DNA of 64,000 nt from Maridesulfovibrio zosterae DSM 11974. Its GTDB lineage: Bacteria; Desulfobacterota; Desulfovibrionia; Desulfovibrionales; Desulfovibrionaceae. Made by a program: the position numbers and the translations under genes. The DNA lies in assembly GCF_000425265.1 (NCBI RefSeq), contig NZ_KE384343.1, positions 174,774-238,773 on the forward strand, read 5' to 3'. Below, piece by piece: positions 37,095 through 46,840 of the stretch. The notes under the pieces were generated by a model. The model did not search any database and had not been told where the DNA came from. It saw nothing but the letters and a program-made list of their open reading frames with translations. Numbering within the stretch: position 1 is the stretch's first letter; every line of letters starts with the position of its first letter.

Positions 37095-37231
37095 TTTAAT
37101 TTGTACAAATAGTGCATACTCACTTTTGTTACTCTGAATGCCGCTTATGAAGTATAAAGTAGATCATATCAAAGTTTGTGCTAAATAACAGGAGAGTTCA
37201 TCAGTAATACACATTCAAATTTTCTTTAATA

Positions 37232-37268
37232 GAAAACCCCACCGGACTCCAAGTCCGGTGGGGTTTTC
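37232..37268. terminator. Terminator of ZraP-like gene 2
   Basis: A perfect 17-bp stem (GAAAACCCCACCGGACT and its complement) closes a 3-nt loop, 48 nt past the stop of ZraP-like gene 2. Flanking A/T runs let it work in both directions. Confidence 0.9.
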
Positions 37269-37315
37269 AGGGTGCTTCTGTTACGCAGGGGAGTTTACAA
37301 CTTGTAAGGAGAGTT

Positions 37316-37789
37316 TTAGAAGTTAGAGTCCCAGCAGTTTCTACCATTGTGGGGAGGACGACGGTGAGATCTGCGGTCCATTCTGCCATTATTCATACCG
37401 TATCCAGCAAAGCTTCTCACAGGCATGGCAATACCTGTAACCTGCTCAATTTCTTCGGACAACTGTTTACGGAGTTTGTAGTCCTTGTCTCTCAATATTG
37501 TCAGGTCTCCGACAAGGGCTGTGATATCGTCTTTTTCAGCAGCGCCAGAATTCACCAGAGCATTTAGTTCAGTCCGCTTTGCCCATATCTGACTTTTGAT
37601 TGGTTCAAACTTATTTTCAAATTTTTTAAAAATAGCTGCTGCTTCATGTTGCTTCTCGGGAGTTAGCTGATCAAAGATAAATGAGTTGTTTCTGTAAAAA
37701 CCGTTCATGTGGCCACCTTGAGCCATTGCTGTGCCTGCCAGTGCTACAACCATTAGTGTCATTACTGAGATTACTATTTTTTTCTGCAT
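37316..37789 (-). CDS. ZraP/CpxP-like periplasmic protein 2
   Basis: The ATG at 37789 has AGGAG 8 nt upstream. The 157-residue product has a signal peptide (cleaved near AMA-QGG), the LTPEKQ motif (42-47) and a helical core that closely parallels protein 1 (IWAKRTELNALVNSG here, QWAKRTELNALVDSG there), so the two are paralogues. The tail is rich in Arg, His and Asn (RRSHRRPPHN) with one Cys, unlike the Cys-rich tail of protein 1. It has its own sigma-54 promoter and terminator. Confidence 0.85.
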   Translation of the reverse strand: MQKKIVISVMTLMVVALAGTAMAQGGHMNGFYRNNSFIFDQLTPEKQHEAAAIFKKFENKFEPIKSQIWAKRTELNALVNSGAAEKDDITALVGDLTILRDKDYKLRKQLSEEIEQVTGIAMPVRSFAGYGMNNGRMDRRSHRRPPHNGRNCWDSNF

Positions 37790-37837
37790 GATATTCTCCT
37801 GGAAATGTTTAAACTGGTGGTCAATTTTAAAATGTAA

Positions 37838-37854
37838 AAGCATTCTTCGTGCCA
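37838..37854 (-). promoter_or_regulatory. Sigma-54 (-24/-12) promoter of ZraP-like gene 2
   Basis: On the minus strand TGGCACGAAGAATGCTT gives GG-N10-GC with a perfect TGGCACG -24 element and ATGC at -12. Its start point would be about 40 nt before the ATG, the same arrangement as for gene 1. Confidence 0.82.
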
Positions 37855-37942
37855 TTTCTATTAAGCCCGTGTTTTAAAGCCTTTTTGTGTAAAACATACT
37901 GAAATGGTTGGAAAAGATAACTGCAAAATGCTGCCCATAGAT

Positions 37943-37976
37943 TGCACATATGTGCATTATTTTGAATCAAATGCAC
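37943..37976. promoter_or_regulatory. Candidate activator-binding site upstream of ZraP-like gene 2
   Basis: TGCACATATGTGCA (37943-37956) is a perfect 14-bp palindrome, followed by a further TGCAC at 37972-37976. It lies about 90-120 bp upstream of the sigma-54 promoter and uses the same GTGCA/TGCAC half-sites as the array of gene 1. Confidence 0.5.
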
Positions 37977-38074
37977 TTTTAAGAGGGGCTTTTATTTAGA
38001 ATTAATTCTGTATTTTCAAAACTCAGAGCATAATAATGTTGAACTGGATGATTCGAATATATTTAAATTAAAAA

Positions 38075-38113
38075 ATGGGGCAGGCCTGCGTTAAAAATCA
38101 GTGCCTGCCCCAT
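38075..38113 (-). terminator. Terminator downstream of the radical-SAM gene
   Basis: ATGGGGCAGGC pairs with GCCTGCCCCAT; on the minus strand a six-T run follows. It lies 42 nt past the radical-SAM stop and probably ends the whole mraZ-to-ftsZ unit plus this gene. Confidence 0.88.
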
Positions 38114-38154
38114 ACTAAATGTGAATAGTAAAAAAGAAGTAATTTGTAGAGTGG

Positions 38155-39843
38155 TTATCTATCGTTAAGCCATTGAAACATACCGCATTTTTTGCATTCA
38201 GAGCATCCTTCAGCCGGACATGGCGGAGTCTTTATGCCTTCGTGAAAGCGATTTCTTTCACGCCAGAGATAAGATTTATTTACTCCGGTATCAATGAAGT
38301 CCCATGGCAATGGAGTTTTTTGATCTAATTCATTATCAATGAATTTTTCAGGATCACCATTATAAAATTTAAAAGCTTTCTTCCAGCCACCTTGCTCGGC
38401 GGCGATAGTTATAAACTCGGCAAGAGATTCATCTCCTCTGGATAGTATACCTTGCAATCTGGCCTGAAAAGGAGAATCGCCTGAGAATGCGACCCCTTTA
38501 TATTTTTTGGTCAGTCCTTTAACTTTGGAAAGTACATTTTTAAGCTCTTCTTCAGAGGGCATTGAAGACCATTGCAGAGGAGTCCATGGTTTTGGAACAA
38601 GGCAACTGGCACCAAGGGTTATTCGCATAAATTGTTTTTTCTTTTTGCCTTGACCTCGACTGCGGGCTTCATCCATTTTTTGGAGCATCTGTGCAAGCTC
38701 TTCATAGTCTTCATCTACTTCACCTGGCCATCCTACAATAACATAAACACGTAGATGATTTACCCCTTTGGCTGCACATAGTTCCACGGCACGAAGGAAG
38801 TCTGTTTCTTCGAGGTTTTTGCTTGCGGCATCACGTAAGCGTTTACTTGCCCCTTCGAGAGCTAGAGTTACTGTGCGAACTCCAGAGGCACGCAGAATAT
38901 CAAGCAGCTCTTCTGTCAAACCATCGGCACGTACCGATGATAGAGAAAATTTTGTTTTACGCTTTTTTAACCACTCAATGTATGTAATTAGATCAGGCCA
39001 ATCAGTCAGAGCTGTGCCAATCAGCCCTACTTTTGGTGGATCGGCAAATTCGACAATCTCTTTGAGCTGATCAATTGATGCGTGGCGGGGAGGGCGATAG
39101 ATGAATCCGGCTGCACAGAATCGGCAGCCGTAAGGACAGCCTCGGTTTACTTCAACCAGAAACATATCTTTGAAAACAGCTTCCGCACTTATGAAACATG
39201 AATAAGCCGGTGCGGAAAGAAGAGGAACTCCATGTCCTGCTGCAACAGTTCCGGGGGCGAGTACGGCTCGGCGGACTTGCCCTTTTGTCATTCCGGGAAT
39301 GTAAACGCCATCTCGGTCTTTTATAAGTTCAAGAAATTCTTTTTTACTGCCGCCATTATATATGTGACGTTTCAGTTCAATACACAGTTCCTTGAGTCCT
39401 GCCTCTGCTTCTCCTACCCAGAACAGGTCGAAAAATGGGGCTATTGGAGCAGGGTTCAGGAATGCAACGGGACCTCCGGCCATGACCAGCGGGAAGTCCG
39501 GGCGTTCCGCCGCAAGCGGCGGAACGCCCGAATCTTTCAACATCCTTACCGGGTGGAGATATTCCTCCTCGAAATTGATGCTGAAACCGATCAGGGGAAA
39601 CTCGGACAGTACTTTATCACTGTCCATGGAAACAGACGGTTTTCCGGGGTCTCCTAGGAAGAACCTTTCAACTGCAAGCTCCGCGTCCGGAGCAAGCAAT
39701 CTATATACGGCCTGCCACCCTAAAGTTGACAGTCCTGCTCCTTTTCTGCCTGGAAATACCAATGCCGTGGGCAGACGGCCTCCGGTTTCCTCCGCAGACG
39801 GTTCTTCTTTTCCGTAATAGAAGAATTCTTCTGTTACAGACAT
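38155..39843 (-). CDS. Radical-SAM enzyme of unknown function, after ftsZ
   Basis: The 562-residue protein has an N-terminal B12-binding-like half (about 25-150) and a radical-SAM core with the cluster motif CPYGCRFC (Cys236, Cys240, Cys243). The C-terminus carries a further Cys-rich patch (CPAEGCSECKKCG), perhaps a second Fe-S cluster. It begins 67 nt after ftsZ and is likely co-transcribed. Radical-SAM genes of this architecture (TIGR03960-like) are scattered in bacteria, often without assigned substrate. The SD is weak. The call rests on the motif; the function is unknown. Confidence 0.82.
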   Translation of the reverse strand: MSVTEEFFYYGKEEPSAEETGGRLPTALVFPGRKGAGLSTLGWQAVYRLLAPDAELAVERFFLGDPGKPSVSMDSDKVLSEFPLIGFSINFEEEYLHPVRMLKDSGVPPLAAERPDFPLVMAGGPVAFLNPAPIAPFFDLFWVGEAEAGLKELCIELKRHIYNGGSKKEFLELIKDRDGVYIPGMTKGQVRRAVLAPGTVAAGHGVPLLSAPAYSCFISAEAVFKDMFLVEVNRGCPYGCRFCAAGFIYRPPRHASIDQLKEIVEFADPPKVGLIGTALTDWPDLITYIEWLKKRKTKFSLSSVRADGLTEELLDILRASGVRTVTLALEGASKRLRDAASKNLEETDFLRAVELCAAKGVNHLRVYVIVGWPGEVDEDYEELAQMLQKMDEARSRGQGKKKKQFMRITLGASCLVPKPWTPLQWSSMPSEEELKNVLSKVKGLTKKYKGVAFSGDSPFQARLQGILSRGDESLAEFITIAAEQGGWKKAFKFYNGDPEKFIDNELDQKTPLPWDFIDTGVNKSYLWRERNRFHEGIKTPPCPAEGCSECKKCGMFQWLNDR

Positions 39844-39910
39844 GGTAATAGTTTACTTCCGGATCTGATGGTCCGTTCTGTTTCCTGATTATAAATCATA
39901 CGCAGACGGA

Positions 39911-41194
39911 CTAATCAGCCTGCTTGCGGATGAAAGTTGGAACTTCAAAATCATCGTCGTCGTGGAAGATGAATTCTTCACCGCTGCTGTTTGCTGCTGC
40001 CTGCTTGGGCTGATGCTGCACAGGAGCTGTGCTTCCTGCTGCTTCCTGAGGCTTGGAGCCATGACGAAGGTAAGCAGGAATGGATCTGTCTTCTTCAGCA
40101 TGAGCGCTGCCGAGATGACGCACATTTCCGCCCTGACTTGTTTTAGAGGTCATGCCTCTCGGAGTCAGATTATGACGCTGTGGCTGAGCCTGAGGCTGAG
40201 GCTGTTCCATCACAGGTGCAACTGGCTGTTCACCTGCTGTGTCAATGCCGGTGGCAATAACTGTTATGCGCATTTCATCGCCTACTTCTGGATCGAAGAC
40301 TGTACCGAAGAAAATCTGAGCATCTTCGTGTGCTTCTTCATGAACAATATTTGCAGCTTCACTGACTTCATCGATGGTCATATCAGGAGAGCATGTAATA
40401 TTGATCAGAACTCCTTTTGCTCCTTCAATTGAAACGTCTTCGAGCAGAGGACTGGTAATGGCTTTCATTGCAGCTTCACGGGCTCTGTTTTCGCCCCGTG
40501 CGATACCGGTACCCATCAAGGCGAGGCCAGAGTTTGACATAACTGCCTGAACATCTGCGAAGTCAAGGTTGATCAGACCATGAACTGTGATCAGATCTGC
40601 AATACCTTTAACACCGTAGTAGAGTACTTCATCAGCTTTTTTGAGCATTTCAGAGAAAGCTGCTTTTTTTGCGGCAAGTTGAAGCAGACGATCATTAGGA
40701 ATGGTAATAATTGCATCGACTACATTCTTCAATTCTTCAATACCTTTTTCGGCTTGAAGAAGTCTGCGCTTGCCTTCGAAATAAAATGGTTTGGTTACAA
40801 CGGCTACAGTCAGTGCTCCTGCTTCTTTGGCTATTTCTGCAATTACCGGGGCTGCTCCGGTACCTGTTCCGCCACCCATACCGGCGGTAACAAAAACCAT
40901 GTCACAATCGCCGACCAGTTCACGAATCTGTTCCTGAGATTCAATAGCTGCATTTTTACCAACATCGGGGTTGGCTCCTGCACCAAGACCCTTGGTCAAT
41001 TGGTCGCCGAGCTGAATTTTATATTCAGCAAGAGATTTGTTGATGTCCTGAGCATCGGTGTTAGCTGCAATAAAGCGGACACCTGTAAGTGCGGACTGAA
41101 TCATGTTATTGATAGCGTTACCACCGCCACCGCCACAACCGATAACCTTGATCTTTGCCTGACCATCGTTTTCAATTTCCATGTAATCCATCAT
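39911..41194 (-). CDS. ftsZ: Cell-division GTPase FtsZ
   Basis: FtsZ forms the tubulin-like Z-ring. The 427-residue protein has the nucleotide motif [23 protein letters not shown] near the N-terminus, the T7 synergy region around [10 protein letters not shown], a Gln/Pro-rich linker (about 325-410) and the conserved C-terminal peptide [15 protein letters not shown] that binds FtsA and other partners. GGGGA lies upstream of two adjacent ATGs; the first is used. Last division gene of the cluster, 83 nt after ftsA. Confidence 0.98.
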   Translation of the reverse strand: MMDYMEIENDGQAKIKVIGCGGGGGNAINNMIQSALTGVRFIAANTDAQDINKSLAEYKIQLGDQLTKGLGAGANPDVGKNAAIESQEQIRELVGDCDMVFVTAGMGGGTGTGAAPVIAEIAKEAGALTVAVVTKPFYFEGKRRLLQAEKGIEELKNVVDAIITIPNDRLLQLAAKKAAFSEMLKKADEVLYYGVKGIADLITVHGLINLDFADVQAVMSNSGLALMGTGIARGENRAREAAMKAITSPLLEDVSIEGAKGVLINITCSPDMTIDEVSEAANIVHEEAHEDAQIFFGTVFDPEVGDEMRITVIATGIDTAGEQPVAPVMEQPQPQAQPQRHNLTPRGMTSKTSQGGNVRHLGSAHAEEDRSIPAYLRHGSKPQEAAGSTAPVQHQPKQAAANSSGEEFIFHDDDDFEVPTFIRKQAD

Positions 41195-41277
41195 AATAAT
41201 TCCCCTGTTTGACTTCCGTTAATTTCAACTTTTCCTTGATCAGAGAAGGAATAAACCTTCACTCACATCGTTCTGCC

Positions 41278-42507
41278 TTATGCGATGTCAGTGAACCATT
41301 TACGCATTCTGCCCAGAATACGGTTGAAAACATTTTCGTCGCGAATTCGGAAAACCTGCTCAGAGCTGCCTTCTTTTTCTGCGCCGTACATTAGCAGTCC
41401 CACTGCTGTTGCATATTTGGGACTGTTGACCACATCTTTTAAGCCACCAATGCCTGCGGGGTATCCGATACGGACCGGCAGGTCGAAAATCTGTTCTGCC
41501 AGTTCCTGCATTCCGTCCACAAGTGAAGTTCCGCCTGTGAGTACAACTCCTGCTGCAATCATGTTTTTGTAGCCGCTTCGTACCAGTTCCTGGTCTACCA
41601 GCGCCATGATTTCTTCACAACGAGGCTCACAAATTTCAGCGAGAACCCGTTTGGACATCTTGCGGTGATCACGTCCCCCTACGGATGGCACTTCGATTGT
41701 TTCGTCAGTGGTGACGAGGTCTGTCAGTGCTGTTCCGTATTTCACCTTGATCTGTTCCGCAGAACCCATTGGTGTTCTTAATCCAAATGCAATGTCGTTA
41801 GTCAAGTTGTTACCGCCGAGGGCGATAACAGAAGTATGTTTAATTGAATCATTAGCAAATATTGCCAAGTCGGTAGTTCCACCCCCGATATCTACAATGG
41901 CAACACCTATTTCTCTTTCTTCTTCAGAAAGAACAGCTTTGCTTGATGCTAACGATTCAAGAACAATGTCAGATACGTCGAGTCCTGAACGGTGACATGA
42001 TCTGATAATGTTTTGGGCTGAAGTTACAGCTCCGGTAACAATGTGTACCTTTACCTCAAGACGGACGCCTGCCATTCCCAGAGGGTCGGCAATACCACGC
42101 TGATCATCTACGATGTATTCCTGTGGCAGAGTATGAATAACTTCTCTGTCCAGAGGTATCGCTACAGCTTTAGCTGCATCAATAACGCGGTCCACATCTT
42201 TCTGAGTGACTTCTCCGCCTTTAACAGCAATAACGCCGTGGCTGTTGAATCCTTTGATATGGCTTCCTGCTATTCCTGCATATACAGAGCGGATTTCGCA
42301 CCCAGCCATAAGTTCAGCTTCCTCAAGCGCTTTCTTGATGGACTGAACTGTCTGTTCGATGTTGACCACTACACCTTTACGAAGACCTGTGGACGGTGCA
42401 GTGCCGATTCCGACAATGTCTACTCCGTCGGCAGTAGCCTCCCCGACGACTGCACAGATCTTGGTGGTGCCGACATCAAGGCCGACGATCAGATCAGACT
42501 TGGACAT
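41278..42507 (-). CDS. ftsA: Cell-division protein FtsA
   Basis: FtsA is the actin-like ATPase that ties FtsZ to the membrane. The 409-residue protein opens LIVGLDVGTTKICAVVGE, holds the phosphate loop VAIVDIGGGTTDLAIF and the adenosine segment VVLTGGTSLVDGM, and ends in an amphipathic helix (ILGRMRKWF) that anchors it. GAGGAG precedes the ATG. Order ftsQ-ftsA-ftsZ is classical. Confidence 0.98.
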   Translation of the reverse strand: MSKSDLIVGLDVGTTKICAVVGEATADGVDIVGIGTAPSTGLRKGVVVNIEQTVQSIKKALEEAELMAGCEIRSVYAGIAGSHIKGFNSHGVIAVKGGEVTQKDVDRVIDAAKAVAIPLDREVIHTLPQEYIVDDQRGIADPLGMAGVRLEVKVHIVTGAVTSAQNIIRSCHRSGLDVSDIVLESLASSKAVLSEEEREIGVAIVDIGGGTTDLAIFANDSIKHTSVIALGGNNLTNDIAFGLRTPMGSAEQIKVKYGTALTDLVTTDETIEVPSVGGRDHRKMSKRVLAEICEPRCEEIMALVDQELVRSGYKNMIAAGVVLTGGTSLVDGMQELAEQIFDLPVRIGYPAGIGGLKDVVNSPKYATAVGLLMYGAEKEGSSEQVFRIRDENVFNRILGRMRKWFTDIA

Positions 42508-42546
42508 AATTATTTCTCCTCATCACCTTTAAATTAGGGGTATTAA

Positions 42547-43410
42547 CTATTGCGGCGAACCACTACCGGAACTGCGTTTTTCAACCCAGACCCTGCCTTT
42601 GTCGGTGGATATGGCCGCCACATTCCTGAACTCTCCCCTGTTTTTGAGGTCATTCCATACTATGTTCAGGTGTGAAAGTTGTTCTTGCCAGTTGTCCAGA
42701 CTAAGCCGTACTTTCAGGCCTAGGCTGTCCATAAAAATTATCATTCTGTTGCCACCCTTTATATCTATCCATGCAATCTGCCCGGAATCAAAGGGGAGTT
42801 CTCTTCTATTCAATATTTCCATGAATTCAGGCAGAATAGCGGCCTTATCCATAGCTTCAGCGGCAATATTTAAAAACGGCAGTGATGTAAATTTACCAGG
42901 AACTACCGGAGCAATAAGCTCTCCGTTGCTGTCGCAGTAATAGAGCTTATCATTTTGGCGTACCATGAAATGCGGGTCTTTCTCACGGACATGGATTTGC
43001 AGCTTACCGGGCAGTTCTCTTTTAACTGCGGCAGATTTAATCCACAGGTTGTCACTGAGTTTGCTCTCCACATCAGCTATATTCACCGCCAGACTGTTCT
43101 TATTTAATCCGACATCAGCAATGGACAGGATTTCACCATAGGTCAATCTATGGTTTCCGGTTACTTTGATGTCCTGCAACGCAAAATATGGATATGTCGT
43201 GAGCCAGCGATATCCTGCAAGGCAACCAACACCGATAAGCATCAGGAGCAAGAGGAATATTCCGGAAATACATGTTTTACGTGCCAGAACATACATCATG
43301 CTTGAAATAGAAGATGACCCTTTACGCTTTATACTTGTATTGCGGCTTTTACGCTTTTTACCTGTTTTATTCAGGTTCAGCCTGCTTTTGTTAAGATCAG
43401 CTACGCTCAT
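42547..43410 (-). CDS. ftsQ: Cell-division protein FtsQ
   Basis: FtsQ is a bitopic protein that links early and late divisome parts. The 287 residues give a basic cytoplasmic tail (about 1-45, many Lys/Arg), one membrane helix (about 48-70), a POTRA domain (ALQDIKVTGNHRLTYGEIL) and the FtsQ/DivIB domain (SAAVKRELPGKLQIHVREK). The ATG overlaps the murB stop (ATGA), so translation is coupled. Confidence 0.95.
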   Translation of the reverse strand: MSVADLNKSRLNLNKTGKKRKSRNTSIKRKGSSSISSMMYVLARKTCISGIFLLLLMLIGVGCLAGYRWLTTYPYFALQDIKVTGNHRLTYGEILSIADVGLNKNSLAVNIADVESKLSDNLWIKSAAVKRELPGKLQIHVREKDPHFMVRQNDKLYYCDSNGELIAPVVPGKFTSLPFLNIAAEAMDKAAILPEFMEILNRRELPFDSGQIAWIDIKGGNRMIIFMDSLGLKVRLSLDNWQEQLSHLNIVWNDLKNRGEFRNVAAISTDKGRVWVEKRSSGSGSPQ

Positions 43411-44279
43411 GATATTATTATGACCTCCGGCTTTAAAGTGATGCCGAACCTTTCAGTTACGGTTTCTGTTGCCAAAGACATTAGTTCCAATGCTTGAGAT
43501 GCCGAACCGCCACCCTTATTTACAAGAAAGTTGGCGTGAATCTCAGAAAAGCACATGCCTCCGAGGTTTTTGCCTCTGAATCCTGCTTCATCCAACAATT
43601 TTCCCGCACTGTAACCTTCGGGATTTTTGAAAACACATCCTGCTGTTTTTTCAAGAACAGGTTGTGTTGCTTTTTTCTTGCTGAATATTTCCTTTATTCT
43701 ATTTCTGACTTCATCTTCACTGGATGCGGAAAGCTCAAATTCGGCTTCCCAGACCAGCGTGAATTCATCCGTAGCAGGTGAAAAAAATCTGTAACCCCAT
43801 TGCATTTCAGACGCGTCTTTCCAGAAAAGTCCCTTCGTCGGGGTCCATAGTCTGACTCTTTTAACTGAGGTTGCCATGTCGGTTCCGTAAGATCCGGCAT
43901 TCATAGCAATGCTGCCACCAACTGAGCCCGGAATACCTGCCAGTCCTTCCATGCCGCTAAGGCCTTCCCTGATCAGAGTTGCCAGCAATTTGGGAAGACG
44001 CATGTCTGCGGGAACTCTTACTGTCCAACCTGAAATCGCTGCATCTGATTTTTGTTTACGGTCAATTTGAACCAGTGCAAGGTCAAGTTTACCGTCACCA
44101 GCGAGCATATTGCTTCCTTCACCTAGAGCAAGAAGACCGGGCCTTTCGCTTTCTACAAAGCGGGCCAGCTTGTCTAGTCCGTTTTCATCACACACCTTGG
44201 CAAGTGTACGGGCGGTTCCGCCAATACCAAGGGAGGTGAGCTCAGACATGCTCGGTTCATGAAGCAACTTCAGTGTCAT
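43407..44279 (-). CDS. murB: UDP-N-acetylenolpyruvoylglucosamine reductase
   Basis: MurB makes UDP-MurNAc, the first committed cell-wall precursor. The 290-residue flavoprotein shows LGEGSNMLAGDG and GLAGIPGSVGGSIAMNAGSYG (FAD site). The proton-donor position is Cys215 in TAGCVFKNP rather than the Ser of E. coli MurB; the short form without the extra domain fits type II enzymes. The stop overlaps the ftsQ start. The SD is weak. Confidence 0.96.
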   Translation of the reverse strand: MTLKLLHEPSMSELTSLGIGGTARTLAKVCDENGLDKLARFVESERPGLLALGEGSNMLAGDGKLDLALVQIDRKQKSDAAISGWTVRVPADMRLPKLLATLIREGLSGMEGLAGIPGSVGGSIAMNAGSYGTDMATSVKRVRLWTPTKGLFWKDASEMQWGYRFFSPATDEFTLVWEAEFELSASSEDEVRNRIKEIFSKKKATQPVLEKTAGCVFKNPEGYSAGKLLDEAGFRGKNLGGMCFSEIHANFLVNKGGGSASQALELMSLATETVTERFGITLKPEVIIIS

Positions 44280-44291
44280 AATTAAAACCCG

Positions 44292-45761
44292 TTATAGTGG
44301 AGTACAGTTCTCTGCAATTTTACAATCGCAACCCTGTTCTTCCAGATAATTCAAAAAGTTTTCGCCAATCTTATAAATAGATCCTGCTCCCTGAGTAATA
44401 AAAAGATCACCTGGTTTCAGAATATTGGGGAGCTCGTTTTCCATCATTTCAAAATCCGGATAAAAGCGGACTTTAGTGCTGCTGACCTGTCTGATTCCCT
44501 GCGCTAATGACATGCCGTTGACTCCCGGAATAGGAGATTCGGAAGCAGGATAAATTTCAGTCAGCAGAAGTTCATCGGCGTATTCAAACGTTTTACAGAA
44601 TTCACCGAACAGAGCCTGTGTTCTGGTAAACCTGTGCGGCTGAAAAGCAACAACCAGTCTGCGATTTGGAAAGCATGCTTTAGCTGTTTTGAGTGTTGCT
44701 GCAATTTCTGCTGGATGATGCCCATAGTCATCGACAACAAGAACTCCTTTGCATTCGCCTTTTTTCTCAAACCTTCGTCCCACACCCATGAAGTTGGACA
44801 ATCCTGAAAAGATAACTTTTTTATCAATTCCGGCTTCTAAAGCCACGCCTATGGCTCCAAGGGCGTTAAGCACATTGTGCTGTCCCGGCTGGGCAAGAGA
44901 TACTTCTCCTAGAAGTTCGTCTTCATAAAAAACTTTGAACAGAGAGCGAACTTCACAGGATAAAATTTCCGCACGCAGTTTATTCCCTTTTTCCAAACCG
45001 TAAGTTAGGCAGGGGCGTTTGATGCTGGGCAATAATCTTTTAACACCAGGATCGTCGCCGCAGACAATATTCATTCCATAAAAAGGGATGGAGTTCATGA
45101 ATTTGCGAAACGATTTATCAATTGCGTCCTGATCATGATAGAAATCAAGATGATCCTTATCTACGTTGGTCACAATAGTAATAATGGGCGAAAGGCAGAG
45201 AAATGACCCGTCAGACTCATCCGCTTCTGCAATCAGGTATTGTCCGTCTCCAAGACGGGCGTTGCTGCCGAAGGTATTGAGGCGTCCACCTATGATCACG
45301 GTGGGGTCCAGTTCTGCTTCAGTAAAAATTGTTGCCAACAGTGATGTGGTTGTGGTTTTGCCGTGAGTACCAGCCACAGCTATTCCTGTACGCAATCTCA
45401 TAAGTTCGGCAAGCATTTCTGCTCTTGGAATGATAGGAATACCCAGTTCACGCGCTTTTATTACTTCCGGGTTTTCTTCAGATATAGCAGTTGATTTAAC
45501 CACAACATCAGCATCAGTAACGTTTTCCGCACCATGTCCGATGAAAACCTGAGCTCCCATCTTGAGCAGTCTTTTCACTGGGGCTCCAGCGGCAAGATCT
45601 GAGCCTGTTACTGTAAAACCCATATTGATCAGAACTTCGGCAATACCGCTCATGCCTGAACCTCCGATACCGATCATATGAATATTGCCTACTCTGCTAC
45701 GCATAATTGGACACGCAATGTCTGTTACCAAAGGAACGCTGGGACCTTCTGCTGCGATCAT
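44292..45761 (-). CDS. murC: UDP-N-acetylmuramate-L-alanine ligase
   Basis: MurC adds the first amino acid of the stem peptide. The 489-residue ligase has an N-terminal extension of about 25 residues before the dinucleotide motif [15 protein letters not shown], the ATP motif [11 protein letters not shown], and [14 protein letters not shown]. The ATG overlaps the murG stop (ATGA), with GAGGT 5 nt upstream. Its end is 12 nt before murB. Confidence 0.97.
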   Translation of the reverse strand: MIAAEGPSVPLVTDIACPIMRSRVGNIHMIGIGGSGMSGIAEVLINMGFTVTGSDLAAGAPVKRLLKMGAQVFIGHGAENVTDADVVVKSTAISEENPEVIKARELGIPIIPRAEMLAELMRLRTGIAVAGTHGKTTTTSLLATIFTEAELDPTVIIGGRLNTFGSNARLGDGQYLIAEADESDGSFLCLSPIITIVTNVDKDHLDFYHDQDAIDKSFRKFMNSIPFYGMNIVCGDDPGVKRLLPSIKRPCLTYGLEKGNKLRAEILSCEVRSLFKVFYEDELLGEVSLAQPGQHNVLNALGAIGVALEAGIDKKVIFSGLSNFMGVGRRFEKKGECKGVLVVDDYGHHPAEIAATLKTAKACFPNRRLVVAFQPHRFTRTQALFGEFCKTFEYADELLLTEIYPASESPIPGVNGMSLAQGIRQVSSTKVRFYPDFEMMENELPNILKPGDLFITQGAGSIYKIGENFLNYLEEQGCDCKIAENCTPL

Positions 45762-46840
45762 GCCACACCTCTCACTGTTCTATCGCCAATAATATTAATA
45801 ACGCCATCCACAATTGCGGAAGCCGCATCAGGACGTGCAAATGAAAGAGCTTTGCTTCCCATTTCTTCTAAAATGTCCTGATCTGAAATAAGTTCCAAAA
45901 TTTTATCTGCCAGCAAATCCCCTGTTAAATCTTTCTGGGGTATCATTATTGCTGCTCCAAATTTAGCCAGACAATTTCCGTTTCCTGTCTGATGGTCGTG
46001 GGTCGCATACGGGAACGGAATGAATATTGCCGGCTTACCAGCTGCTGCCACTTCAAAAACAGTGGATGCTCCGGATCTGCAAATTACAAGTTGTGCTTCG
46101 GCGTAGGCTGAAGCCATATCGTGAATAAAAGCTGATACTTTCTCTGTGTTCATTCCTTCCGTTTCATATGCAGTACGAACCCGTTCAAGATCTGCTGTTC
46201 CAGTCTGGTGACGCAGGATTATTCCTGCTTTTTTTAGTTGTGGCAGAGCCTGGATAACTGCATCATTTATTGCTGCTGCGCCCTGACTTCCGCCAAAGAC
46301 TAAAATTGATTTGTTCTTTGCAGCCGAACCTGAATATAAAATTTCTTTTCGTACAGGGTTACCTGTAATTTCTGTTTTAGCTGCTGGAAATGAGCCGCAG
46401 ATATCTTCAAATGAAGTAAAAATTTTTCTGACAATTTTACCGAGAATACGATTAGTAACTCCTGGAACGCTGTTCTGCTCATGGATTGCTGTTGGTTTTC
46501 CAAGCATCCAGCCAGCCAGTACCGGACAAAAGCCTGCATAACCGCCAAAACCGATAATGGCGTCCGGTTTGAAACTCAAAATTTCCTTTAAAGACAACAC
46601 AAGAGCGTGTGCAATCCATAAAGATTTAAGAGCTTTTTTGATTCCGCCGCCCATAACACCTGCTGCAGGAAGTCCTTTAAATCTAATTCCTGCACGCTCA
46701 ACCATATCTTTTTCAGATCCACGTCCGCCTAGGAAAAGAATAAGACATTCTGGAAATCTGTCTTTGATTTCCTGAGCAACGGCCAGAGCTGGGAAAACAT
46801 GCCCTCCGGTACCACCTGTAGTTAGAATAATCCGTTTCAT
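45758..46840 (-). CDS. murG: Lipid II synthase (GlcNAc transferase) MurG
   Basis: MurG adds GlcNAc to lipid I to make lipid II on the inner face of the membrane. The 360-residue GT-B enzyme starts [21 protein letters not shown] and holds [11 protein letters not shown] and [23 protein letters not shown] (UDP-GlcNAc site). The ATG at 46840 shares bases with the ftsW stop (TGATG) and has GGGGA upstream; a longer frame to 46888 lies wholly inside ftsW and is rejected. Confidence 0.97.
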   Translation of the reverse strand: MKRIILTTGGTGGHVFPALAVAQEIKDRFPECLILFLGGRGSEKDMVERAGIRFKGLPAAGVMGGGIKKALKSLWIAHALVLSLKEILSFKPDAIIGFGGYAGFCPVLAGWMLGKPTAIHEQNSVPGVTNRILGKIVRKIFTSFEDICGSFPAAKTEITGNPVRKEILYSGSAAKNKSILVFGGSQGAAAINDAVIQALPQLKKAGIILRHQTGTADLERVRTAYETEGMNTEKVSAFIHDMASAYAEAQLVICRSGASTVFEVAAAGKPAIFIPFPYATHDHQTGNGNCLAKFGAAIMIPQKDLTGDLLADKILELISDQDILEEMGSKALSFARPDAASAIVDGVINIIGDRTVRGVA

